This document shows positions 46,299 to 55,273 of a stretch of 64,000 nt of DNA, piece by piece. The stretch covers positions 1-64,000 of the forward strand of contig JAGBLF010000004.1 in assembly GCA_017635595.1 (NCBI GenBank). The letters are read 5' to 3'. The notes below the pieces were generated by a model that saw only the letters and a program-made list of their open reading frames with translations, searched no databases and was not told where the DNA came from. Origin of the DNA: Alphaproteobacteria bacterium (GTDB taxonomy: Bacteria; Pseudomonadota; Alphaproteobacteria; RF32; CAG-239). Position numbers and translations under genes: made by a program. Every line of letters starts with the position of its first letter. The first letter of the stretch is position 1.

Positions 46299-47324
46299 AT
46301 GGAAGAGATAAAGCAAAAAACAGAAGCAGAATTAGCTCAGGAAGCCATCGAACGTAAAATACTCGAGGAGCGCCGAGCCGCGCGCCGCCGTAAAGAAGCA
46401 CGTGATGCCAAGACAAAATTGATTCTGGAAATTCTGTTTTTGCTTGTTGTTATGGTCGGCAGTGCTTTATATCAAATGCACAAAATGGCTGTCCGCTCTA
46501 AACAAAAATTAGAGCAAGATACACTCTTAAACGCTACGACACAGCAGGTATCGCAAATTATTGATAACGTTCGTCAAGCCTATGCTATTTACAGTGAGGA
46601 AAAAGAATTTTCGATGGAAAGGCTTATTGAACTCGGTGTTATTCCGGAATCAATCGTTGACGATAAAGAAGCTTATAATTTGTATAACGGGAACATTGTG
46701 ATCGAACCTTCCCGACCGCTTGAGAACATTAAAGAAGCCGTCGAATCCCCGACATTTAAAATGGCATATCGCGGATTGCCGCACGATGTGTGTGTTAATT
46801 TGGCCATTATGAATTGGGGTGATAAGGTAGAAGGTTTAATGGCCATTGCAATCGGTGATTATGATGGCGAAGTAGACACGGCTTTGGAGGAAATTGATAA
46901 AATATATAAAGAAGAAAAGCCTATAGAGTTTATTGATAAATACGGGCGTAAGCGTACCCTTCAGCCGCGTAAGCATTTTGCGCTTAATGTAGCAAAACCG
47001 GGAGATGCGTTTATTCCGACACCGTTTAGCAAAGGTAATGCCGAGGGTGGTTGTTCCTGTCCGCGGAATGTGGCTTCCTGTTCGTTTGCATGGCGTTATG
47101 CCATTTATGCCGTCGATAAACCGAATCGTGTCGAATCGGAAATCGAAAAAATGGAACGCTTGATGAGAGAGCGTCTTGAACAGCGTGTTAAAGAGCAGGA
47201 GGCCGAGCAGCAACGTTTGCGTGAGGAAGAATTGAAAAAACGGGCAACCGAGGCCATGAAACGAGAGATGGAAACTCAACAGCAAACACAGCCGCAAACA
47301 GTAAAGCCGCAAGCCGTAAAGTAG
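46299..47324 (+). CDS. Membrane-anchored coiled-coil protein with a pilin-like head motif
   Basis: I start at the ATG at 46299 (341 aa), since the TTG at 46293 has no ribosome site. An Arg/Glu-rich cytoplasmic start precedes a transmembrane helix (about 42-60). Near residue 160-180, YRGLPHDVCVNLAIMNW matches the pattern [GN]-L-x4-C-x2-[LM]-A-x2-[ND]-W seen at 31930-32634 and 55955-56644, and the preceding LYNGNI strand matches LYHAFGGKV there. Paired cysteines (CSCPRNVASC) follow, then a long charged coiled coil and Gln-rich tail. No prepilin cleavage site is seen. It is co-transcribed with secA and terminated at 47365. Role unknown. Confidence 0.6.
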   Translation: MEEIKQKTEAELAQEAIERKILEERRAARRRKEARDAKTKLILEILFLLVVMVGSALYQMHKMAVRSKQKLEQDTLLNATTQQVSQIIDNVRQAYAIYSEEKEFSMERLIELGVIPESIVDDKEAYNLYNGNIVIEPSRPLENIKEAVESPTFKMAYRGLPHDVCVNLAIMNWGDKVEGLMAIAIGDYDGEVDTALEEIDKIYKEEKPIEFIDKYGRKRTLQPRKHFALNVAKPGDAFIPTPFSKGNAEGGCSCPRNVASCSFAWRYAIYAVDKPNRVESEIEKMERLMRERLEQRVKEQEAEQQRLREEELKKRATEAMKREMETQQQTQPQTVKPQAVK

Positions 47325-47364
47325 CCAGTGCAGCTACCTGAGACAGATACTTTGCCGACACAAT

Positions 47365-47392
47365 AAAAAAGCCGCTTAATGCGGCATTTTTT
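47365..47392. terminator. Bidirectional terminator
   Basis: GCCGC (47371-47375) and GCGGC (47381-47385) enclose the loop TTAAT, with an A run before and a T run after. It ends the secA-linked gene and also the convergent trpS, whose stop is just beyond. Confidence 0.85.
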
Positions 47393-47393
47393 G

Positions 47394-48416
47394 TTATAAA
47401 TTACCGAACAGTGTTTCTTTTAATCTCTGCAATGTTCTTTGGGCATAAGGGCGCGCTTTGGATGCCCCATCTTCCAAGAAACCTTTAACTTCATTGTAGT
47501 GGTTCATATAGTAGTTGTAGACCTCTTTGGCATCCTTCGTGTGTTCTAAAATTGTATCCAGCAACATTGCTTTAATGTGTCCGTAGCCGAGTTTACCCTG
47601 TTTCAAACCATCGGCCATTTCGGCGACTTGTTCCGGCCGAGCCAGACATTTATAAATTTGGTAAACAATAACATCATCCGGATTTTTAGGCTCTTCAATC
47701 GGTTTTGAGTCGGTTACGGTAGAATAGACGGCTTTTTTAATGATTTTATCTTCTTCAAATATAGGTATGACATTGTTGTATGATTTGCTCATTTTGCGAC
47801 CGTCTATACCCGGTAAGACGGCAACATTTTCCGCTGTAATGTAGCTTGGAAGCTTCAAAATTTCTTTATCATAGTAGGCATTGACGGCACCGGCAATATC
47901 GCGCGCGATTTCCACATGCTGAATTTGGTCTTTGCCAACCGGTACAATATCGGTATCCATCGAAAGAATATCAGCCGCCATTAATGTCGGGTAGGTATAT
48001 AAACCCATATTAATACCATCATCATTCGGTTTGTTGTCGGCTAAATTTTTATCAACGGCAGCTTTGTAAGCATGCGATTTATTCATAAATCCTTTAGGTG
48101 TGAAAGCGTAAAGAATCGTCGTAATTTCATTGATTTCAGGAATATCGGATTGACGATAAAAATAATCTTTCTTCGGATCCAAGCCGGCTGCCAAATAAAT
48201 GCAGGCAATATCCCTGATTTCTGTTTGTAAAAGTTCGGGATCTTTCATAAAATTTATGGCGTGGTAGTCGGCGATAAACAGGTTAAAGCGTGCGGCTTGA
48301 TGTCCCATTTCAACAGCCGGCTTAATCGCGCCGAAATAATTACCGATATGTGGTTTTCCGGTCGGTTTAACCCCGGTTAGTATGCATTTATTCGCAAAAT
48401 CATTAATATTTGTCAT
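47394..48416 (-). CDS. trpS: Tryptophanyl-tRNA synthetase
   Basis: The 340-residue class I synthetase has the HIGH-type motif PTGKPHIGNYFGA (about 16-28) and the KMSKS loop GRKMSKSYNN. Its length is usual for the bacterial TrpRS (330-350). It charges tRNA-Trp. The gene is monocistronic; it is divergent from serS with about 170 bases between them. ATG at 48416 follows AAAGGAA. Confidence 0.96.
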   Translation of the reverse strand: MTNINDFANKCILTGVKPTGKPHIGNYFGAIKPAVEMGHQAARFNLFIADYHAINFMKDPELLQTEIRDIACIYLAAGLDPKKDYFYRQSDIPEINEITTILYAFTPKGFMNKSHAYKAAVDKNLADNKPNDDGINMGLYTYPTLMAADILSMDTDIVPVGKDQIQHVEIARDIAGAVNAYYDKEILKLPSYITAENVAVLPGIDGRKMSKSYNNVIPIFEEDKIIKKAVYSTVTDSKPIEEPKNPDDVIVYQIYKCLARPEQVAEMADGLKQGKLGYGHIKAMLLDTILEHTKDAKEVYNYYMNHYNEVKGFLEDGASKARPYAQRTLQRLKETLFGNL

Positions 48417-48586
48417 TACATATTCCTTTCTGGTTCTTTGCTAAATTATTCCGATTTATGCAAAAAATCAATATTTATTGCGTTTGCTGTGCGATAAAGA
48501 GTCAATAAGCTGAAAATTTGTGTTGTATTCTTACGTAAACAACGTATAATTTCGCCAGGTTTAATTTATTTTGAAGGCACAAAACT

Positions 48587-49867
48587 ATGTTGGATATAAA
48601 ATTTATTGTCGATAATGTTGATTGGGTTAAAAAAAGCTTGGGGAAAAAAGGGTTCCCTGCCGAAAAAGTTGACGAGCTGGTACAAACTTTTTATGACATG
48701 AATAAGTTAAAAACATCATCACAATCTCTGGCTGAAGAAAAAAATAAGCTGAGTAATTCGATAAAAAGTGCCTCCAACGAAGAACGTCCGGCCATTATTG
48801 CCAAAAGTAAAGAAGTCGGAGAACAATTTAAGGCCGAGCAGGAAAAATTATCGGAGCTGGAAGCAAAATTTAATGATATGATGCTCAGAATGCCGAACTA
48901 TCCGAGCGAAGACAGTCCGGAAGGGCCGGATGACAGTGCTAATGTTGTTTCGCGTAAAGTCGGTGAGTTGCCTCATTTTGATTTTACACCGCGTGATCAT
49001 ATTGAGTTAATGGAAATCAATGATTGGAGCGAAATGGAGAGGATTGCTAAAGTTTCCGGTTCCAGAACATATGCAATCAAGAATGATTTGGCGCAGCTCG
49101 AATTAGCTATTCATATGATGGTTATGGATAAATTGCGCGCGAACGGTTTTACTTTGATAACCGTACCGGCTATTTCTAAGGAAAAACCTTTGTATAATCA
49201 AGGATATCTGCCGTTTGCACGCGATGAAATTTATTATATGCCGGCCGATGATATATATTTATCCGGTACAGCGGAATTAATTTTGAACTCTCTGCGTGCC
49301 GATGAAATGCTGACAGAAGCCGAATTGCCGATTTTGTATGCCGGTTTTTCACCATGTTTCCGTCGTGAGGCCGGCGCCGCCGGTAAAGATACCCGCGGGT
49401 TGGTTCGAGTTCACCAATTTTTCAAAACCGAACAATTTGTTATTTGCAAAAACGATATAGAGGAAAGTGAAAAATGGCATAAGAAATTATTGCAGATTTC
49501 CGAAGAAGTTTTGCAGGATTTGGAATTGCCGTATCAGGTTTTGGAGGTTTGTACCGGAGATATGGGCGCGCCGAAATATCGCCAATATGATTTGGAAGCT
49601 TGGGTGCCGTCACAAAATTGCTATCGTGAAACCCACTCTTGCTCGAATATTACCGAATGGCAGGCACGTCGTACGAATTTGAGATATCGTGCCAATGACG
49701 GTAAAGTCAGATTTTGCCATACGCTGAACAATACCGGTATTGCGACACCTCGTGCATTGGTTCCGTTTATCGAAAATCATCAACAGGCTGACGGGACGGT
49801 TCGGATACCGGCAAAATTGCAACCGTATATGGGCGGTAAGAAGTTTATAGGTAAAAATGCAAAATAA
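48587..49867 (+). CDS. serS: Seryl-tRNA synthetase
   Basis: The 426-residue class II synthetase has the N-terminal coiled-coil arm (about 30-105, QSLAEEKNKLSNSIKSAS) that reads the long variable arm of tRNA-Ser. The catalytic core has motif 2 around PCFRREAGAAGKDTRGLVRV and motif 3 around TLNNTGIATPRALVPFIE. It also charges tRNA-Sec where present. It overlaps the next gene by 11 bases, so it leads a short operon with an HD hydrolase and a HAD phosphatase. Confidence 0.96.
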   Translation: MLDIKFIVDNVDWVKKSLGKKGFPAEKVDELVQTFYDMNKLKTSSQSLAEEKNKLSNSIKSASNEERPAIIAKSKEVGEQFKAEQEKLSELEAKFNDMMLRMPNYPSEDSPEGPDDSANVVSRKVGELPHFDFTPRDHIELMEINDWSEMERIAKVSGSRTYAIKNDLAQLELAIHMMVMDKLRANGFTLITVPAISKEKPLYNQGYLPFARDEIYYMPADDIYLSGTAELILNSLRADEMLTEAELPILYAGFSPCFRREAGAAGKDTRGLVRVHQFFKTEQFVICKNDIEESEKWHKKLLQISEEVLQDLELPYQVLEVCTGDMGAPKYRQYDLEAWVPSQNCYRETHSCSNITEWQARRTNLRYRANDGKVRFCHTLNNTGIATPRALVPFIENHQQADGTVRIPAKLQPYMGGKKFIGKNAK

Positions 49868-50483
49868 AGCCGAACAAATTTTACAATTTATGAAAGTGTT
49901 GGATAAGGCGTGTTTGGTCGAACGTGCCACGCGTCTTTCTGACGGTCGGTTTGAAACAGATTCTTCGCATACTTTTAAGCTTTGTTTTTGGTGTATGCTG
50001 GTTTATCCGTATTTGAAACATAAATATAATTATACGCGTTTATTGGAATTGGCGTTGGTGCATGATATTGCCGAGGCCGAAACCGGTGATTGTCCGCGTT
50101 CGGTACAGCGCCGGCATCCGGAAATGAAGGCGCAAAAAGATTTGAATGAACGTGAAGCCATGCTTAAATACAAAAATATGCTACCGGCACCGCTCGGTGA
50201 GCAAATAATGACTTTGTATCAGGAATACGAAGGTAAAAATACACCGGAATCTCGGTTGGTATCAGCCTTGGATAAAATAGATGCCAATCTGCAGGCAAAT
50301 CAATATCATGACGGTGATGTTCGCTATTGGCTTGATTTGGAAGACGGCGATGAATATCTGACAATTAATACCGAAAAAAAAGAAGTTGTTGCCGTTTTAG
50401 ATGAGAAAATCGTCGAAGAAGTCGAAGATGCCGTCATCGCTTTAACCAAAGGAAATATTAAGAAGTGCAAGCTCAAACCCTAA
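49857..50483 (+). CDS. HD-domain hydrolase (YfbR/HDDC2-like)
   Basis: The 208-residue protein has the HD signature: DSSHTFKLCFW near residue 37, ALVHDIAEAETGD near residue 66 (the H-D pair), and a later SALDKIDANLQANQYH that gives the final aspartate. This arrangement fits the YfbR/HDDC2 group of nucleoside 5'-monophosphatases. It probably acts on dNMPs or similar, but the substrate is not proven. It overlaps serS by 11 bases and the HAD gene follows after two bases. Confidence 0.82.
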   Translation: MQNKAEQILQFMKVLDKACLVERATRLSDGRFETDSSHTFKLCFWCMLVYPYLKHKYNYTRLLELALVHDIAEAETGDCPRSVQRRHPEMKAQKDLNEREAMLKYKNMLPAPLGEQIMTLYQEYEGKNTPESRLVSALDKIDANLQANQYHDGDVRYWLDLEDGDEYLTINTEKKEVVAVLDEKIVEEVEDAVIALTKGNIKKCKLKP

Positions 50484-50485
50484 AT

Positions 50486-51139
50486 ATGGAAAAGTTAGGC
50501 GTCGTTGCCTTTGATTGGGATAACACATTATCTCTTAATCGCGATGTTTTGGTTAAATCAGTTGATAAAGTTTTAGCCGAATATGGTCTGCCAAAGTGGG
50601 AAGTCGTTAAAAATAAACGCAATCCGGATTTGTCTTTTAGGGATAATTTTCCACTGATTTTCGGCGATAGATATATAGAGGCGTATGATCAATATTGTGC
50701 ATATTATCGTTATTTAGCTCCGAGCATGGTGCATGCTCCGGCAAAAGCTACGGAACTGCTGTATTCTTTACGCAAAAAAGGTAAAAAGATTGTTTTGGTA
50801 ACTAATAAAGACCGTAATTTGCTCGAATTTGAATTACCTTTGTTGTATGAGCCGAACTCATTTGATAACATTGTTTGCGGTCATGAGGCACCGAAAGATA
50901 AACCGAATCCGCAGCAACTTGAGTTTGCTGTGCAAAATTTTGTGACAGACATCTCGTCTGAAAACGTATGGATGGTCGGGGATAGTCCGATGGACAGTAA
51001 ATGTGCTTTGGCCGCCGGTGCTAAAGCAATCCGTATCGGTACTTCTATTTGGAATGATGAAGAAGCGCAAGATGCACGGATAGAATATTTTAGCAACTTC
51101 AATGAATTTTATTATAGATATTTTGGAGTTGAAAAATGA
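50486..51139 (+). CDS. HAD-family phosphatase
   Basis: I use the ATG at 50486 (217 aa), two bases after the HD gene; an in-frame GTG seven codons earlier is possible but has a poor ribosome site. HAD motif I is FDWDNTLSLNRD, motif II is VLVTNKDRN, and motif III/IV are GAPKDKPNPQQ-like and VGDSPMDSKCALAAGAKAI. It most resembles phosphoglycolate phosphatase-type enzymes. Substrate unknown. Its stop overlaps the next start (ATGA), coupling it to the MEMO-AMMECR1-like gene. Confidence 0.8.
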   Translation: MEKLGVVAFDWDNTLSLNRDVLVKSVDKVLAEYGLPKWEVVKNKRNPDLSFRDNFPLIFGDRYIEAYDQYCAYYRYLAPSMVHAPAKATELLYSLRKKGKKIVLVTNKDRNLLEFELPLLYEPNSFDNIVCGHEAPKDKPNPQQLEFAVQNFVTDISSENVWMVGDSPMDSKCALAAGAKAIRIGTSIWNDEEAQDARIEYFSNFNEFYYRYFGVEK

Positions 51140-52416
51140 CTCGGAAAGTGAAATTATCTTTGAAAAAAATTTGCGCTTTTATTCTTGGATTAGCCGTCTT
51201 GTGGTGGATTGTTCAGGCAAATATAAAAAGATTTAACGATAATCTTTATGCTAATTATGAAAAAATCGTCGATTACGGTCGGGTCAGAGAGAACGAAGAA
51301 GTAATTTCTCCCGTGATGGCGGCAATTTTTTATGATGATAAGGTTTCGGTGCAAAAGAGTATAACTTCTTATTACAACCATTTTGATAACTACAAAAAAA
51401 GAAATGTGAAAATGGTTGTCGTACCTAAAGATTTAACACCGGACAGCCGCTCTATTATTCGCCGATTATATGCCGAAATTTATAAATATAATCAAGTTGA
51501 TGATATTGCCTTGGTATTAAGTACCGACAGTGATGTTTCCGCACACATAAAAATGCTGAAAAAAGTAATGCAGGTAAACCATATTAAAAGCCTGATCTTG
51601 ACTGAAGAAAATCTGGAAGCGGAAAATATTATTGATTCGTATCTGAAGTCTGCACATAAAATGATTGTTGTGTTGGCGGACTTGTCGGACGGCTTTAACG
51701 GTAAGCAATCGGATTTTTTATTGGAAGAAACAATTTATTTTGCGCAGAAAAATTTTTATCATATGGAAGTGTTTGATGTTATCGATACAAAAATTGCGCA
51801 GTCGGTGGATAAAGATTATAGAGCATTATTATCTTTAACAAACAATAAAGATGATCAACCGATGGCGGTGAAGCAACAACGTAATTTAAGACTTTTTGCT
51901 ACTTACTATAAAAAAGAGATAAAACACTATTTAAAGATGAATCTGAATGCGGAAGAAGATATTGTGTGGCCGGAAAAAACTACCGGAAATTTCAGACTGT
52001 TTGATCGCGGGTGGGTATATGTACGCTTTTATGATGAGGAAATGCAGGAAGTGTTTGCGCGCAAAGCCATCGATGGTGACAAGGGCGTTATCGTTTCGCT
52101 AATAGAAATTGCCCGTAAAGCGGCGATGAAAACAGATGCTAAAAAAATAAAATATATTAAAATAAGCTTATTGACGGATGCAGAGGAACTTTCTAAAGAT
52201 AAAGATACATTATTGATAAGTTATCTGGATCAGGATGATGGTATTATGATTCGGTCCGGCTCGAAAAAAGCGTTGCTTGTTGCCGATGAAAGGCCCGATG
52301 ATCCGTCCGAATTGGAAAAATTACTGCGCCAAAAAGCGGAAATACCGGATGATGAACCGGAAGAAAACATTCAGTTTTACAAATTTAAATCAGTGGAGAT
52401 AGAAGATGAAAATTAA
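51136..52416 (+). CDS. Membrane-anchored degenerate MEMO-AMMECR1 fusion
   Basis: The 426-residue protein has one N-terminal transmembrane helix (about 9-27). The next part (to about 230) follows the MEMO layout (MAAIFYDDKVSVQKSI, then VKMVVVPKDL, then VVLADLSDGF), but the metal-binding PHAGY motif reads PKDLT, so the site is lost. The C-terminal part (about 270-420) matches AMMECR1: GVIVSLIEIARKAAM, IKYIKISLLTDAEEL, GIMIRSGSKKALLVADE, EKLLRQKAEIP and FYKFKSVEI. In other bacteria AMMECR1 and MEMO are separate proteins next to a radical-SAM enzyme. No radical-SAM gene is near. It overlaps the peptidase gene downstream by 11 bases. Confidence 0.6.
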   Translation: MTRKVKLSLKKICAFILGLAVLWWIVQANIKRFNDNLYANYEKIVDYGRVRENEEVISPVMAAIFYDDKVSVQKSITSYYNHFDNYKKRNVKMVVVPKDLTPDSRSIIRRLYAEIYKYNQVDDIALVLSTDSDVSAHIKMLKKVMQVNHIKSLILTEENLEAENIIDSYLKSAHKMIVVLADLSDGFNGKQSDFLLEETIYFAQKNFYHMEVFDVIDTKIAQSVDKDYRALLSLTNNKDDQPMAVKQQRNLRLFATYYKKEIKHYLKMNLNAEEDIVWPEKTTGNFRLFDRGWVYVRFYDEEMQEVFARKAIDGDKGVIVSLIEIARKAAMKTDAKKIKYIKISLLTDAEELSKDKDTLLISYLDQDDGIMIRSGSKKALLVADERPDDPSELEKLLRQKAEIPDDEPEENIQFYKFKSVEIEDEN

Positions 52417-54121
52417 CGGATTTAACATTAAATATTCGGCAGAAGAATTAAAGCATAAATTAAATACGGAAACCAGGCAGGTCATTTTGATAGATGCAGA
52501 GCATCCTTCTTACCAGAATTTATCGGAAGGCGATAAAAAGGCGTTTGGCTATTTGATTAATGCGGCAAAAATCATGAATGATGTTGCGCTTGAAATGGAT
52601 CATCCGCTGAATTTAACGCAAAAACAGGCATTGGAAGTGGCCGCTGCCGATGATGAATATGCGGCCGATGCCTTAAAATTATTTAATTCGTTAAACGGGG
52701 TTGCCGGTTCAAACGGTATTGATAAAGAACCTGTCGAAATCTTTGACGGGATTCACATGTATCAGGGGCGTAATTTTTATCCGACCGACTTGTCGGAAAC
52801 GGAATTTCGCCAGATAATCGGCAAAATGCTGGATGAAGGTAAAACAGATGAAGTTAAAAAGATTTTAAGTGCCCGCACCATGGTTCGTCGTCAAGGTGAC
52901 GAATTGACAGGTATTGACTATACCGAATACTTTGCCGATGAATTTTCGGAAATTGCCAATGAGTTGGAGTGTGCGGCGCATTTCACAACCGACGAATTGT
53001 TTAAGGATTTTCTCGGTTGGCAGGCACAAGCCCTATTGCAAAATAATGATGAAATGGATGAACTGGCCGATAAGCACTGGGCGCGTATGCAAGATACCCC
53101 GCTTGAATTTACCATAAGCCGTGAAAACTACGATGATCATCTGACTCCGACAATTTTTTCCGATAAGGAATTATGTGCACGTTTAGAAAAATTGAATATT
53201 AAACCGGTTCCGAAAGATATGCTCGGTGTACGTGTCGGTATCGTCAATAAAAAGGGGACAAAGCTGTTGCTTACCTTTAAAGAGGAAATGATAAAATTAG
53301 CCGGCTTGATGCCGTTTGCCGATACATATACACAAAATGTGGGTGGTGATAAAGGACTTAAACAAACAATGGTTGATGCCGATATTGCGGCTTTAACCGG
53401 TGATTATGCGCTTTGTCGCGGTAGTATTACCTTGGCGCAAAATTTACCGAATAATGATAAACGTTCGTTGCAACATGGCGGCGGACGGCGTAATGTTTAC
53501 CACCGTCAGGTTCGGCAAAGCTATGATAAAACAAAAGCACAAAAAATTCTGGAGCATTTGGTTTGTCCTGAGTTGCATCGCTATTATGATGAAGAGGCCG
53601 ACCATTTGTTTGTTATCGGACACGAAAACGGGCATTCTTTAGGGCCGGACAGCTCATATCAGACAGCCTTGGGTGTTTATCAGCATATTATTGAAGAGCA
53701 TAAAGCCGATGTTATATCCGCTTCAATGATGCCGCAGTATGTCAAAGCCGGTATTATAACGGCTGAGCAGCTGAAAAAAATCTATACAACATGGGTGGTT
53801 CGTCGCTTATTTATGACTGCATATCCGGAAGATAAAGAGGCGCATCGTGTTGCGGATTTAATTGAGTTTAACTATTTGCATGATCATAAGGCATTTTATT
53901 TCGATAATGATAAAAAATTGCATATCGATTTTGACAATATGGAAAAAGTTACAAGACTACTTTTGGAAGATATTATAAAGGTACAGTTATCGAAATCTCC
54001 GGAATATGCTAAAGAATTTGTTGACAAGTGGACACAATGGGGCGATATATCAAAATATATTTCGGAATATAAACGCAGCTTAGGCGTTAAACCATATATC
54101 GAAATCGTAACATCATTTTAA
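52406..54121 (+). CDS. M49-like (dipeptidyl-peptidase III-type) zinc metallopeptidase
   Basis: The 571-residue protein has the zinc motif HENGHSLGP near residue 405 and a downstream EEHKAD, matching the second glutamate motif of the DPP III family. DPP III itself has a six-residue HEXXGH; here it is the shorter HEXXH form, as in related Nudix-fused plant proteins (HECCHGIGP). It has no signal peptide, so it is probably cytoplasmic. It likely cleaves short peptides, but substrate and activity are not established. Translation is coupled with the MEMO-AMMECR1-like gene. Confidence 0.75.
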   Translation: MKINGFNIKYSAEELKHKLNTETRQVILIDAEHPSYQNLSEGDKKAFGYLINAAKIMNDVALEMDHPLNLTQKQALEVAAADDEYAADALKLFNSLNGVAGSNGIDKEPVEIFDGIHMYQGRNFYPTDLSETEFRQIIGKMLDEGKTDEVKKILSARTMVRRQGDELTGIDYTEYFADEFSEIANELECAAHFTTDELFKDFLGWQAQALLQNNDEMDELADKHWARMQDTPLEFTISRENYDDHLTPTIFSDKELCARLEKLNIKPVPKDMLGVRVGIVNKKGTKLLLTFKEEMIKLAGLMPFADTYTQNVGGDKGLKQTMVDADIAALTGDYALCRGSITLAQNLPNNDKRSLQHGGGRRNVYHRQVRQSYDKTKAQKILEHLVCPELHRYYDEEADHLFVIGHENGHSLGPDSSYQTALGVYQHIIEEHKADVISASMMPQYVKAGIITAEQLKKIYTTWVVRRLFMTAYPEDKEAHRVADLIEFNYLHDHKAFYFDNDKKLHIDFDNMEKVTRLLLEDIIKVQLSKSPEYAKEFVDKWTQWGDISKYISEYKRSLGVKPYIEIVTSF

Positions 54122-54139
54122 GTGAGGAAAGAAAGGCTA

Positions 54140-54529
54140 ATGTTTAAGAAACTTGGTGCAGGTGAATATCCCTTAAAAACGGTTTTTTGGCTGTTCGGTT
54201 TGTTAGGTTTTTTCTTTTTTTATATCATAACCAGTATGACGCATAGCGGTATACTTCGATTGATTTGCCCTTATCACACCCTATGTACGCGCAATCTTCT
54301 TTCATATATTCATTTAAATGCGCCGACGATTATGTTGCATAGAGGTAATTTGTTGCCTTACATTGCAGCACATGTTGTTTTGGGTACAGCGTTTGTCGTT
54401 TATATGTATGTCGTTTTACGCAGCTTGTGGAAGTGTTGTGAAACGTATGAAGGCAGCAAATTTTGGGAATACAGTGCTAAATTTATTTTAATAAGTTTAA
54501 GTTTATTGTGTTTTAACTCTTTAATATAA
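54140..54529 (+). CDS. Small membrane protein, unknown
   Basis: I start at the ATG at 54140 (129 aa) behind GAAAGG; a GTG six codons upstream is in frame. Three transmembrane segments are likely (about 11-30, 62-85 and 103-122). Cysteines cluster in LICPYHTLCTRN and WKCCETY. No family recognised. It lies 18 bases after the peptidase gene and may end that operon. Confidence 0.6.
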   Translation: MFKKLGAGEYPLKTVFWLFGLLGFFFFYIITSMTHSGILRLICPYHTLCTRNLLSYIHLNAPTIMLHRGNLLPYIAAHVVLGTAFVVYMYVVLRSLWKCCETYEGSKFWEYSAKFILISLSLLCFNSLI

Positions 54530-54541
54530 GGTATTCGGACT

Positions 54542-54709
54542 ATGAAAAAACTTTTTATATTATGTGCTCTTATCTTGGTAACGTCCTGTACGGTTTTCGA
54601 AGCCGGAAAAATGAAAGAAGAACGTAAAAGACTATATGATCATAACAACAATAAGGCGTACTGTGATAAGTATCCGAAGCGATGTGTTAATAATATTCCG
54701 TGGTCTTAA
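54542..54709 (+). CDS. Very small lipoprotein
   Basis: This 55-codon gene starts MKKLFILCALILVTSC, with a lipobox VTSC that makes Cys16 the lipidated residue. The mature peptide of 40 residues is charged, with two late cysteines (YCDKYPKRC). It begins 12 bases after the previous gene and ends 13 bases before a terminator. Entericidin-like or toxin-associated roles cannot be told from the sequence. Confidence 0.7.
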   Translation: MKKLFILCALILVTSCTVFEAGKMKEERKRLYDHNNNKAYCDKYPKRCVNNIPWS

Positions 54710-54722
54710 TTTAAGATAAAAT

Positions 54723-54756
54723 AAAAAAAAGCCTCTGTTCAGAGGCTTTTTTTTAT
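54723..54756. terminator. Bidirectional terminator
   Basis: GCCTCTG (54731-54737) pairs with CAGAGGC (54740-54746) around a two-base loop, with a run of eight As before and eight Ts after. It serves the small lipoprotein gene and the convergent gene at 54758. Confidence 0.9.
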
Positions 54757-54757
54757 T

Positions 54758-55264
54758 TTATTCTATGGCATAAATGTCTTTAACGCGCCATTCTTTGATG
54801 TTATTGCCAGTTGGTGTCAGTACGTAAATAACCGTGCCTTGGCATAATCCGAACCATCTGGCGTTGCATACGCTGTCGGTGTAAATTTCAATAGTGTTAT
54901 TCGGCAAAACCTTTTTGTTAACAAATTTATAACTGATTTCCGTCGGTCTTTCTATACTTTGATCATTCATAAATATAAATTTAGGCAAGTTAAGGTTTGA
55001 ACAATTTTTCATATCGACATTGATTGTACATTTAATCGCTTGTTCGACTGCACATAGCATTTCATTTTGTTCGGTGCATTCTTCCGGTAAGTTTTCGACA
55101 TTGAAAGTATATAAAGTTTCCGGTAATTTTTCTTCTTCTTTTTGAATGACATCCTCCTTGTCACGGACATCGATTTTTTCCTGAGGTTCGGATTTTTTCA
55201 ATAAAGAGCAGCTGAAACCCAACAACCCCAACATACATAAAATGACAATGATTTTTCTTAACAT
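54758..55264 (-). CDS. Lipoprotein, unknown
   Basis: The 168-residue protein has a lipoprotein signal with lipobox GFSC (Cys19), then an acidic/lysine linker and a cysteine-rich domain with about seven cysteines (EECTEQNEMLCAVEQ, KCTINVDMKNC, CNARWFGLC). Disulfide formation in the periplasm is likely. No family recognised. It is nine bases after the beta-barrel gene upstream, on the same strand, so they form a two-gene unit. Confidence 0.65.
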   Translation of the reverse strand: MLRKIIVILCMLGLLGFSCSLLKKSEPQEKIDVRDKEDVIQKEEEKLPETLYTFNVENLPEECTEQNEMLCAVEQAIKCTINVDMKNCSNLNLPKFIFMNDQSIERPTEISYKFVNKKVLPNNTIEIYTDSVCNARWFGLCQGTVIYVLTPTGNNIKEWRVKDIYAIE

Positions 55265-55273
55265 GTTTTTTCC

